Source of the DNA: Streptomyces sp. NBC_00576
GTDB taxonomy: Bacteria > Actinomycetota > Actinomycetes > Streptomycetales > Streptomycetaceae
Assembly (NCBI RefSeq): GCF_036345175.1
Contig: NZ_CP107780.1
Span: forward strand, 9,052,001-9,116,000
Reading direction: 5' to 3'
DNA: 64,000 nucleotides
A model generated the notes under the pieces. It did no database searches. It had not been told where the DNA came from and saw nothing but the letters and a program-made list of their open reading frames with translations. This document shows, piece by piece, positions 17,035 to 24,430 of this stretch. The number at the start of each line of letters is the position of its first letter. The first letter of the stretch is position 1. Position numbers and translations under genes: made by a program.

Positions 17035-17988
17035 ATGGCCATTGCCAAGGCAGAGCGGCTGATGAATCTGGCGCTGTGTCTGCTCGGGACGCGCAGGCCG
17101 CTGAGCAAGCGCGAGCTGCGTGACTCCATCGAGGCCTATCTCGAAGCGGGCAGCGACGATTCCTTCAACCGGATGTTCGAGCGGGACAAGGACGATCTGC
17201 GCGAGCTCGGACTGGTCATCGAGACGGTGGAGAACCTCGACGGTGAGGTCGGCTACCGTGCCGGCCGTGACAGCAACCGGCTGCCGGCCATCACCCTCGA
17301 CGCCGAGGAGGCCGCCGCCCTGGGCCTGGCCGCGAAGGTCTGGCAGCAGGCCCGCCTCGCCGGCGCGGCCAGCGGCGCCCTGCAGAAGCTGCGCGCGGCC
17401 GGACTGCCCGAGGATGTCGACCCCTACGAGGCCCATGGTGCCCTGGAGCCGCGGATCCCGGTGCACGAGGCGGCCTTCGAGCCGCTGATGCTGGCCTGCC
17501 GTGACCGCCGACCGGTTGTCTTCGACTACCGCAAGGCCACCGCCGTCCGTCCGGAGCCCCGTCAGGTGGAGCCGTGGGCGCTCGAATGCTGGCGCGGTCA
17601 CTGGTATCTGGCGGGCTGGGACCGCGACCGGGGTGCCGAACGTGTGTTCCGCCTCTCGCGGATCACCGGCAAGGTGCGCAGCCGGAGCGCGAAGTTCACC
17701 GCCGAGGTGCCCGATGTGGTCACGGTCCGCGAGACTGTGGCCAGTTGGGCGGGGGAGAGCGCCGACCGTTCCGCGCTGATCCGGCTGCGGACGGGCGCCG
17801 GCTACCCCCTTCGGGCGAAGGCGTCGGCGGTGCGGGAACTCAGCGACGGCTGGGACGAGTTGGAGATTCCGTACGGGCACGGGCTGGACGCCTGGCTGGT
17901 GGAGTTCGGGCCGGATGTGGTGGTCCTGGAGCCGGCCGAGCTGCGTTCCGACGTGGTGGACCGGCTGCGTGCCGTGGCCAAAGGCTGA
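17035..17988 (+). CDS. pafB: DNA-damage transcription activator subunit PafB (WYL)
   Basis: 317 aa. Winged HTH at the N-terminus (RLMNLALCLLGTRRPLSKRE region), a central linker and a WYL domain (about 150-235: PWALECWRGHWYLAGWDRDRGAERVFRLSRI). A WCX extension is at the C-terminus. With PafC it forms the PafBC activator that recruits RNA polymerase to RecA-independent SOS promoters (TTGTCRGTG-N8-TANNNT) in mycobacteria. The name reflects linkage to pafA, not a role in pupylation. pafC begins 16 nt after its stop. Confidence 0.94.
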   Translation: MAIAKAERLMNLALCLLGTRRPLSKRELRDSIEAYLEAGSDDSFNRMFERDKDDLRELGLVIETVENLDGEVGYRAGRDSNRLPAITLDAEEAAALGLAAKVWQQARLAGAASGALQKLRAAGLPEDVDPYEAHGALEPRIPVHEAAFEPLMLACRDRRPVVFDYRKATAVRPEPRQVEPWALECWRGHWYLAGWDRDRGAERVFRLSRITGKVRSRSAKFTAEVPDVVTVRETVASWAGESADRSALIRLRTGAGYPLRAKASAVRELSDGWDELEIPYGHGLDAWLVEFGPDVVVLEPAELRSDVVDRLRAVAKG

Positions 17989-18004
17989 GGGGAAGCACAA
18001 GCAA

Positions 18005-19072
18005 GTGGCAGGCAAACCGGCCAGGCCCGTGAACGCCATCGACCAGACGCGGCGAATGCTGTCCCTGGTGACGTATCTGCGCGAGCGGCCCGGCGCACGC
18101 GTCGGTGATGTCGCCCGCGCGTTCGGGATCACCGAGGACGAGCTGGTCTCGGACCTGGACGTGCTGCCCATGTGCGGCACCAGCTTCCGCGGTGGCGATC
18201 TGCTCGACATCGACACCGACGGCGAGCGGATCTGGTGGCACAACCCCGCCGCCCTCGGAGAGGAGGCCGCCGAACCGCTCAGGCTGGCCGCCGACGAGGC
18301 GACCGCGCTGCTGGTCGCCGCCCGCGCGGTGTCCACCCTGCCCGGGCTGCGCGAGGGCGACCGGCAGGCGCTGCTGCGGGCCACCGCCAAGGTGGAGACG
18401 GCGGCCGGCGAGGCCGCCGGGGCCAGCGCGCGGCTGTCGGTGACCTTCGAGTCGGAGGGCGGGGTGTTCGCGGACGTCGACCGGGCGATCTCCGAGCGCC
18501 GCCGCCTGTGGATCCGCTACTACTCGCCCGCGCGCGACGAGCTCACCGAACGGGAGATCGACCCGATCCGCCTGGTCAGTGTCGGGCACACCTACGTGGA
18601 GGCCTGGTGCCGGCGCTCCGAGGCGCGGCGCACCTTCCGCCTCGACCGGGTCGCCGAGATCAGGATCCTGGACGAGTCGGCCGCCCCGCCCGAGATAGAG
18701 CTGCGGGACCTGTCGGAGGGACTGGTGCAGCCCGCCGCCGAGGACCCCGAGGTGGTCGTCGAGGTCGGCCCGGGCGGACGCTGGGTCGCCGAGTACTACC
18801 CGCACGACAGCGCGGATGAGCTTCCCGACGGCGGGCTGCGTATCACCTTGCGCACCCCCGATCCGGCGTCGCTGCGGCGCCTGGCGCTGCGGCTCGGCCG
18901 CGACGGGCGCATCGTCTCGCCGCAGGACCTCGCGGACAGTGCCCGCCAGGCCGCCCAGGAGGCGCTGGCGGCGTACGACGCCCCGCCTGCCGCCCACGGG
19001 ACGCAGTCGGCGGGTTCCGGGGCGCACGCGGTTCAGGACGGGCTGTACGACAGACGGGAGCAGGAGCGTTGA
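18005..19072 (+). CDS. pafC: DNA-damage transcription activator subunit PafC (WYL)
   Basis: 355 aa from GTG 18005; the longer in-frame reading from 17915 would overlap pafB by 74 nt. Same architecture as PafB: HTH (RMLSLVTYLRERPGARVGD), WYL domain (about 180-235: IRYYSPARDELTEREIDPIR and YVEAWCRRSEARRTFRLDR) and WCX domain, with a Gly/Ala/Arg-rich tail. PafB and PafC act together as one regulator. Candidate target promoters occur at 19826 and 21448 in this same window. Confidence 0.94.
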   Translation: MAGKPARPVNAIDQTRRMLSLVTYLRERPGARVGDVARAFGITEDELVSDLDVLPMCGTSFRGGDLLDIDTDGERIWWHNPAALGEEAAEPLRLAADEATALLVAARAVSTLPGLREGDRQALLRATAKVETAAGEAAGASARLSVTFESEGGVFADVDRAISERRRLWIRYYSPARDELTEREIDPIRLVSVGHTYVEAWCRRSEARRTFRLDRVAEIRILDESAAPPEIELRDLSEGLVQPAAEDPEVVVEVGPGGRWVAEYYPHDSADELPDGGLRITLRTPDPASLRRLALRLGRDGRIVSPQDLADSARQAAQEALAAYDAPPAAHGTQSAGSGAHAVQDGLYDRREQER

Positions 19073-19149
19073 GCGAGTCTGCGATGTCAGGTGTGCGGGA
19101 CATGACCGTGGCGGCCGCCTTCGCGGGCATGAGAAGGGTGGCCCCTGTC

Positions 19150-19362
19150 ATGTTCCGAGCAGCCTGCCCGGACTGCCGCGGCAACTTCGAGCTCACCGCG
19201 AGCTCCCTGCGCCTGGCGATCGGCGCCTCCAGCCGCACCACCTTCTACTCCTTCACCTGCCCCGACTGCGACGTGACCGTTCGCAAACCCGCCGGTGAGC
19301 GCGTCGTCGAGCTGCTCACCGGGGGCGGGGTCAGGACGCTGCGGCTGGCCGGACCGTCGTGA
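19150..19362 (+). CDS. Small zinc-ribbon protein
   Basis: 70 aa from ATG 19150 (AAGGGTGG about 9 nt upstream). The frame is open back to TTG 19069, which overlaps the pafC stop (TTGA), so a 97-aa form coupled to pafC is also possible. MFRAACPDC and FTCPDCD give two Cys-x2-Cys pairs 34 residues apart, a compact zinc ribbon, followed by a short basic/hydrophobic tail. Conserved small protein next to pafC in Streptomyces; function unknown. Confidence 0.7.
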   Translation: MFRAACPDCRGNFELTASSLRLAIGASSRTTFYSFTCPDCDVTVRKPAGERVVELLTGGGVRTLRLAGPS

Positions 19363-19407
19363 GGGGCGCGCCGCGGGATGTGCGGTTTCTCTGCCGCGGG
19401 GTGGGGT

Positions 19408-19516
19408 TTTCGCCCCCGCCGCCCCTACCCGTCCCATCCTGTTCCTGGGGGCTGCGCCCCCAGACCCCCCTCCGGCCCTGAACGGGCCTTGTCCTCAAAC
19501 GCCGGACGGGCTGAAG
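19408..19516 (+). repeat. Intergenic repeat element, copy 1
   Basis: CGCCCCCGCCGCCCCTACCC, then GTCCCATCCT, then the hairpin CTGGGGGCTGCGCCCCCAG, then CCTCAAACGCCGGACGGGCTG. The same string of blocks recurs at 26155, at 26259 (inverted) and at 51440. A dispersed Streptomyces intergenic element, probably forming terminator-like hairpins. Confidence 0.7.
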
Positions 19517-19566
19517 GACCGGACGGGCTGGAAGGGGTCGGCCGGTGACGGGCTAGGCTCGGCGGC

Positions 19567-19761
19567 ATGTTCTGGCCGATGTTCGCGATCGCTGTGGGGT
19601 TCCTGGGGCTCGCCGTTCTCGGGGTGCTCGCCGTCCGGGTCTTCCTGGAGGCGCAGCGCCTGGGAAGGCAGGTCACGGACTCGGCGCGGCGTATCAACCG
19701 GGCCGCCGAGGACCTGGAACGGGCCGCCGCGCACACAGCACGCTCTGTCGATGCGCTGTGA
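19567..19761 (+). CDS. Small single-pass membrane protein
   Basis: 64 aa. One N-terminal membrane segment (MFAIAVGFLGLAVLGVLAVRVFL, about 5-27), then an amphipathic, coiled-coil-like helix with heptad hydrophobics (RLGRQVTDSARRINRAAEDLERAA). It looks like a membrane-anchored helix protein and resembles the anchor-plus-amphipathic layout of TatA, but it has no FG hinge. Between the zinc-ribbon gene and tatA. Function unknown. Confidence 0.6.
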   Translation: MFWPMFAIAVGFLGLAVLGVLAVRVFLEAQRLGRQVTDSARRINRAAEDLERAAAHTARSVDAL

Positions 19762-19825
19762 GTGCCCGGCGGCTCTTCTGTGAGTCCATGGGTTGATGTG
19801 TTTTGGGCGACTTCGCCCTGTCACC

Positions 19826-19848
19826 TTGTCGGTGTCGGCAGGTACGCT
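19826..19848 (+). promoter_or_regulatory. RecA-independent DNA-damage promoter motif (PafBC-type), site 1
   Basis: TTGTCGGTG (19826-19834), eight bases, then TACGCT (19843-19848). An exact match to TTGTCRGTG-N8-TANNNT. It points toward tatA, whose start is 172 nt downstream. Confidence 0.65.
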
Positions 19849-19952
19849 GCTGATCGCGGCCGGAAAACGAGGCCCGGACCGCAAACCGGGAGTACGCACA
19901 GGGATTGCCTCAGGTTTACCCCCGAGCGTTACGATCGCTGTGAACACGACGG

Positions 19953-19979
19953 TCGGACACCTGTCCGAACGATCGGACA
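19953..19979. repeat. TCGGACA inverted/direct repeat before tatA
   Basis: TCGGACA-CC-TGTCCGA (19953-19968) is a perfect 7-2-7 palindrome; a third TCGGACA follows at 19973-19979. Candidate operator in the tatA leader, 41 nt before its start. Confidence 0.4.
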
Positions 19980-20019
19980 GCACCCCCACCCAGCCGCCTC
20001 GGTGAGAAGGTAAAGACTT

Positions 20020-20304
20020 ATGTTCGGAAGGCTCGGAGCTCCCGAGATTATTCTCATCCTCGTCGTCATCATCCTGTTGTTCGGCGCGAAGAAGCTTCCG
20101 GACATGGCGCGCTCGCTCGGCAAGTCCGCGCGCATCCTGAAGAGCGAGGCCAAGGCGATGAAGTCGGAGGGCCAGGAAACCGCCCCCGCCGGTCCGCCGC
20201 ACACCGACGAGCAGCCCCCGGCACAGCGCACCATCCAGGCCGCCCCCGGTGACGTGACGAGCTCACGCCCGGTCACCGAGCCGACGGACACGACCAAGCG
20301 CTGA
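20020..20304 (+). CDS. tatA: Twin-arginine translocase subunit TatA
   Basis: 94 aa. N-terminal membrane helix (APEIILILVVIILLF), the FG hinge (FGAKKLP, 21-27), then the amphipathic helix (DMARSLGKSARILKSEAKAM) and a flexible Pro/Thr tail. It oligomerises to form the passage for folded proteins selected by TatC. GAGAAGG sits 8 nt upstream. tatC follows after 53 nt containing a hairpin. Confidence 0.96.
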   Translation: MFGRLGAPEIILILVVIILLFGAKKLPDMARSLGKSARILKSEAKAMKSEGQETAPAGPPHTDEQPPAQRTIQAAPGDVTSSRPVTEPTDTTKR

Positions 20305-20314
20305 CGCTGACGCA

Positions 20315-20334
20315 AGGCCGGATACCTCCGGCCT
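20315..20334 (+). terminator. Intercistronic hairpin between tatA and tatC
   Basis: AGGCCGG-N6-CCGGCCT, no U-tract. Probably a partial terminator or processing/stability element that keeps TatA in excess over TatC. Confidence 0.45.
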
Positions 20335-20357
20335 GCCGCACGAGATGAGGACGTGGG

Positions 20358-21320
20358 TTGCTCAAGTCCGCCCGCAACAAGGAGGAGAAGGAGAGGGATC
20401 CCGAGGGGCGGATGCCCCTCGTCGAGCATCTCCGTGAACTCCGCAACCGGGTCGCGAAGGCCTTGCTGGCCATCGTGATCGTCACGGTCGTGGCCGCCTT
20501 CTTCTACAACGACATCATCAACCTCTTCACGAAGCCGGTGCTCGACTCGGTCGGATGCCCGTCGTCCTTCTCAGAGCTGGCGAAGCAGCAGACCCAGGGG
20601 GACAACCCCTGCGCGCAGATCACGATCAACGGCCTGCTCGCGCCCTTCACGCTCGCGCTGAAGGTGTCGCTCATGGCCGGTGTCGTGCTCGCCTCGCCGA
20701 TCTGGCTCTACCAGCTCTGGGCGTTCGTCGCCCCGGGTCTGCACAAGAGCGAGAAGAAGTACGCGTACGCGTTCGTCGCATCCGGTGTCCCGCTGTTCCT
20801 CGGCGGTGCCTACTTCGCCTACCGGGTCCTCCCCACCACCGCGAAGGTCCTGATGGAGTTCACGCCGTTCGGCGTGGACAACCTGCTCCCGCTGGACGAC
20901 CTGCTCGACCTCGTCACGCGCATGGTGCTGGTCTTCGGTCTCTCCTTCGAGCTGCCACTGCTGCTGATCATGCTCAACCTCACCGGGATTCTCACCGGTA
21001 AGCGCATGGCCGGCTGGTGGCGCGCCATGATCATGGGCATCACGGTCTTCGCGGCGGTCGCGACGCCCAGTACGGACCCGCTGACCATGCTGGCGCTCGC
21101 CGGACCGATCTGGGTCCTGTACTTCGGCGCGGTGGCGTTCTCGCTGGTGAACGACCGGCGCAAGCGTCGGCGCGACGAGGCGGGACCGGGTGACGACGAG
21201 GCCTCCGACCTGGACCTCACCCCGGAGGACATCGGCGAGATCGAGACCGTCTCCGCCAGCCGGGCCCTGCCCGAACAGGCGGGCACGGACCGGGTCAACG
21301 GCTACGACGACGTGACCTGA
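20358..21320 (+). CDS. tatC: Twin-arginine translocase subunit TatC
   Basis: 320 aa from TTG 20358. Six membrane helices. The conserved N-terminal signature EGRMPLVEHLRELRNRV and the glutamate in the second cytoplasmic region (about SFELPLLL) form the signal-peptide receptor site. The hydrophilic C-terminal extension (KRRRDEAGPGDDEASDLDL and onward) is long and acidic, as in other Streptomyces. With TatA it exports folded Tat substrates. A strong terminator follows. Confidence 0.95.
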   Translation: MLKSARNKEEKERDPEGRMPLVEHLRELRNRVAKALLAIVIVTVVAAFFYNDIINLFTKPVLDSVGCPSSFSELAKQQTQGDNPCAQITINGLLAPFTLALKVSLMAGVVLASPIWLYQLWAFVAPGLHKSEKKYAYAFVASGVPLFLGGAYFAYRVLPTTAKVLMEFTPFGVDNLLPLDDLLDLVTRMVLVFGLSFELPLLLIMLNLTGILTGKRMAGWWRAMIMGITVFAAVATPSTDPLTMLALAGPIWVLYFGAVAFSLVNDRRKRRRDEAGPGDDEASDLDLTPEDIGEIETVSASRALPEQAGTDRVNGYDDVT

Positions 21321-21344
21321 GGCTCCTTCTCACCACCCCGACGC

Positions 21345-21385
21345 GGAAGCGGCCGGGGCGCCTGCCCGGCGCCCCGGCCGCTTCC
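21345..21385 (+). terminator. Terminator after tatC
   Basis: Perfect 18-bp stem (21345-21362 with 21368-21385), GC-rich core GCGGCCGGGGCGCC, 5-nt loop, then TGTTG. Confidence 0.8.
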
Positions 21386-21447
21386 TGTTGCCTGAGCTGC
21401 GTGGATCCCGGGTTTCACAGGCATCGATCCGGATAATGATCGTCCTG

Positions 21448-21470
21448 TTGTCAGTGGGGGCCGGTAGTCT
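21448..21470 (+). promoter_or_regulatory. RecA-independent DNA-damage promoter motif (PafBC-type), site 2
   Basis: TTGTCAGTG (21448-21456), eight bases, TAGTCT (21465-21470). Exact match to TTGTCRGTG-N8-TANNNT, ending 10 nt before the helicase ATG. The transcript would have almost no leader. Confidence 0.7.
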
Positions 21471-21480
21471 CGAAAGCACG

Positions 21481-24297
21481 ATGACAGAGGACCTCTCACC
21501 GGCCGAGCGGTATGCGGCAGCACGCAAGCGCGCTGTCGAGCAGGCCACCGCACTCGCGTCCTTCCGCGAGATGTACGACTTCGGCCTCGACCCCTTCCAG
21601 ATCGAGGCCTGCCAGGCGCTCGAAGCGGGGAAGGGCGTGCTGGTGGCCGCCCCCACCGGTTCGGGCAAGACGATCGTCGGCGAGTTCGCCGTCCACCTCG
21701 CCCTCCAGCAGGGCAAGAAGTGCTTCTACACGACGCCCATCAAGGCCCTGTCGAACCAGAAGTACTCGGACCTGTGCCGTCGTTACGGCGCGGACAAGGT
21801 CGGTCTGCTCACCGGCGACAACAGCGTCAACTCCGATGCCCCGGTGGTCGTGATGACCACCGAGGTGCTGCGGAACATGCTGTACGCGGGCTCGCAGACC
21901 CTTCTCGGCCTCGGCTATGTGGTGATGGACGAGGTGCACTACCTCTCCGACCGCTTCCGCGGCGCCGTGTGGGAGGAAGTGATCATCCACCTCCCCGAGT
22001 CGGTCACCCTTGTCTCGCTGTCGGCGACCGTGTCCAACGCCGAGGAGTTCGGCGACTGGCTCGACACCGTGCGCGGCGACACCCAGGTGATCGTCTCCGA
22101 GCACCGGCCCGTGCCCCTGTTCCAGCACGTGCTCGCCGGACGCCGGATGTACGACCTCTTCGAGGAGGGGGAGGGCAGCAGGAAGGCCGTCAACCCCGAC
22201 CTCACCCGGCTCGCGCGGATGGAGGCCCAACGGCCCTCCTTCCAGGACCGCAAACGCGGGCGCGCCATGCGTGAGGCCGACCGTGAGCGGGAGCGCAGAT
22301 CGCGCTCACGCGTGTGGACGCCGGGACGCCCCGAAGTCATCGAACGGCTCGACTCCGAGGGCCTGTTGCCCGCCATCACGTTCATCTTCAGCCGCGCGGC
22401 CTGCGAAGCCGCCGTACAGCAGTGCCTGTACGCGGGACTGCGGCTGAACGACGACGCGGCGCGGGAACGGGTGCGGGCCATCGTCGAGTCGCGCACCGCG
22501 TCCATCCCCACCGAGGACCTGCACGTCCTGGGGTACTACGAATGGCTGGAAGGCCTGGAGCGAGGCATCGCCGCCCACCACGCGGGCATGCTGCCCACGT
22601 TCAAGGAGGTCGTCGAGGAACTCTTCGTACAAGGCCTCGTGAAGGCCGTCTTCGCCACCGAGACCCTCGCGCTCGGCATCAACATGCCCGCCCGCTCGGT
22701 CGTGCTGGAGAAGCTCGTCAAGTGGAACGGCGAACAGCACGCCGACATCACCCCCGGCGAGTACACCCAGCTGACCGGCCGCGCCGGCCGTCGAGGCATC
22801 GACGTCGAGGGTCACGCTGTCGTGCTGTGGCAGCGCGGTATGAGCCCCGACCACCTGGCGGGACTGGCGGGCACGCGCACGTACCCGCTGCGCTCCAGCT
22901 TCAAGCCGTCGTACAACATGGCGGTCAACCTGGTGGAACAGTTCGGCCGGCACCGCTCGCGCGAACTGCTGGAAACCTCGTTCGCGCAGTTCCAGGCCGA
23001 CAAGTCGGTCGTCGGGATCTCCCGGCAGGTGCAGCGCAACGAGGAGGGACTGGACGGCTACAAGGAGTCCATGACCTGCCATCTGGGCGACTTCGAGGAG
23101 TACGCGCAGCTGCGCCGCGAACTCAAGGACCGCGAGACCGACCTGGCCAGGCAGGGCGCCGCCCAGCGGCGTGCCGAGGCCGCCGTCGCGCTGGAGAAGC
23201 TCAAGCCCGGTGACATCATCCACGTCCCCACGGGCAAGTACGCGGGCCTCGCGCTCGTCCTGGACCCGGGGCTGCCCGCCGGCCGGTCCAACGGCCATCG
23301 CGGCTTCGAGCAGCACGACGGCCCACGCCCGCTGGTGCTGACGGCCGAACGGCAGGTGAAGCGGCTGGCGTCCATGGACTTCCCGGTGCCCGTCGAGGCG
23401 TTGGAGCGGATGAGGGTCCCCAAGTCCTTCAACCCGCGTTCACCGCAGTCCCGTCGCGACCTCGCGTCCGCGCTGCGCACCAAGGCCGGGCACATCCCGC
23501 CCGAGCGGGCCCGCAAGCAGCGGTCCCAGGCGGCCGACGACCGAGAGATCGCCCGGCTGCGCACCGAGATCCGCGCCCACGCCTGCCACGGCTGCAACGA
23601 CCGTGAGGACCACGCCCGTTGGGCGGAGCGCTACTACCGGCTGCTGCGCGACACCTCGCAGCTGGAACGGCGCATCGAGGGCCGCACGAACACCATCGCC
23701 CGTACGTTCGACCGCATCGTCGCCCTGCTCACCGAGCTGGACTATCTGCGCGCCGACGAGGTGACCGAGCACGGCAAGCGGCTCGCCCGGCTCTACGGCG
23801 AGCTGGATCTGCTGACGAGTGAATGCCTGCGCGCGGGCGTGTGGAACGGGCTGTCGCCCGCCGAACTCGCCGCGTGCGTCTCGGCATTGGTGTACGAGTC
23901 CCGGGCAGCCGACGACGCCATGGCGCCGAAGGTGCCGTCCGGCAAGGCCAAGGCCGCGCTCGGCGAGATGGTCCGTATCTGGGGCCGGCTCGACGCGCTG
24001 GAGGAAGAGTTCCGGATCACCCAGAGCGAGGGCGTCGGCCAGCGCGAACCCGACCTCGGCTTCGCCTGGGCGGCCTACGAGTGGGCGTCCGGCAAGGGCC
24101 TCGACGAGGTGCTCCGCGAGGCGGAGATGCCGGCCGGCGACTTCGTGCGGTGGTGCAAGCAGGTCATCGACGTCCTCGGACAGATCTCGGCCGCGGCGCC
24201 GGTCTCCGGCGGCGAGTCGTCGACGGTCGCGAAGAACGCGCGCAAGGCCGTGGAGGGGCTGTTGCGGGGGGTTGTGGCCTACTCGTCGGTCGGCTGA
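21481..24297 (+). CDS. helY: Ski2/Mtr4-like DEAD/DEAH-box helicase
   Basis: 938 aa from ATG 21481; the frame is open upstream to 21388, but that stretch holds a promoter motif. Superfamily 2 helicase: motif I APTGSGKT (about 57-64), motif II DEVH, motif III SAT, motif VI QLTGRAGRRGID, then a long C-terminal region with the Mtr4/Ski2-type helical domain and a DSHCT-like end. Actinobacterial HelY proteins unwind RNA or DNA; the cellular role is not settled. The DNA-damage promoter motif directly upstream suggests a repair or stress role. Confidence 0.92.
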   Translation: MTEDLSPAERYAAARKRAVEQATALASFREMYDFGLDPFQIEACQALEAGKGVLVAAPTGSGKTIVGEFAVHLALQQGKKCFYTTPIKALSNQKYSDLCRRYGADKVGLLTGDNSVNSDAPVVVMTTEVLRNMLYAGSQTLLGLGYVVMDEVHYLSDRFRGAVWEEVIIHLPESVTLVSLSATVSNAEEFGDWLDTVRGDTQVIVSEHRPVPLFQHVLAGRRMYDLFEEGEGSRKAVNPDLTRLARMEAQRPSFQDRKRGRAMREADRERERRSRSRVWTPGRPEVIERLDSEGLLPAITFIFSRAACEAAVQQCLYAGLRLNDDAARERVRAIVESRTASIPTEDLHVLGYYEWLEGLERGIAAHHAGMLPTFKEVVEELFVQGLVKAVFATETLALGINMPARSVVLEKLVKWNGEQHADITPGEYTQLTGRAGRRGIDVEGHAVVLWQRGMSPDHLAGLAGTRTYPLRSSFKPSYNMAVNLVEQFGRHRSRELLETSFAQFQADKSVVGISRQVQRNEEGLDGYKESMTCHLGDFEEYAQLRRELKDRETDLARQGAAQRRAEAAVALEKLKPGDIIHVPTGKYAGLALVLDPGLPAGRSNGHRGFEQHDGPRPLVLTAERQVKRLASMDFPVPVEALERMRVPKSFNPRSPQSRRDLASALRTKAGHIPPERARKQRSQAADDREIARLRTEIRAHACHGCNDREDHARWAERYYRLLRDTSQLERRIEGRTNTIARTFDRIVALLTELDYLRADEVTEHGKRLARLYGELDLLTSECLRAGVWNGLSPAELAACVSALVYESRAADDAMAPKVPSGKAKAALGEMVRIWGRLDALEEEFRITQSEGVGQREPDLGFAWAAYEWASGKGLDEVLREAEMPAGDFVRWCKQVIDVLGQISAAAPVSGGESSTVAKNARKAVEGLLRGVVAYSSVG

Positions 24298-24430
24298 GCG
24301 AGCGGAGCAAACAGAGTGGGCTGAGCGGCGGCGAACGACAGGGCGCCCGTCCGGGGCGGTTTCCCCGCGGCTCGGTCACTCCGCCGCCCACCTACCCGTC
24401 GTCCGGTCGCCCTGTCGTCGGTGGTGGTGG

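Noticed and set aside
16441..18390. 649-codon minus-strand frame opposite the FKBP gene, pafB and part of pafC.
   Set aside because: Antisense to three well-supported genes and without family features.
19762..20013. Two short plus-strand frames between the small membrane protein and tatA.
   Set aside because: No ribosome site or sensible composition; the region instead carries promoter-like and palindromic elements.
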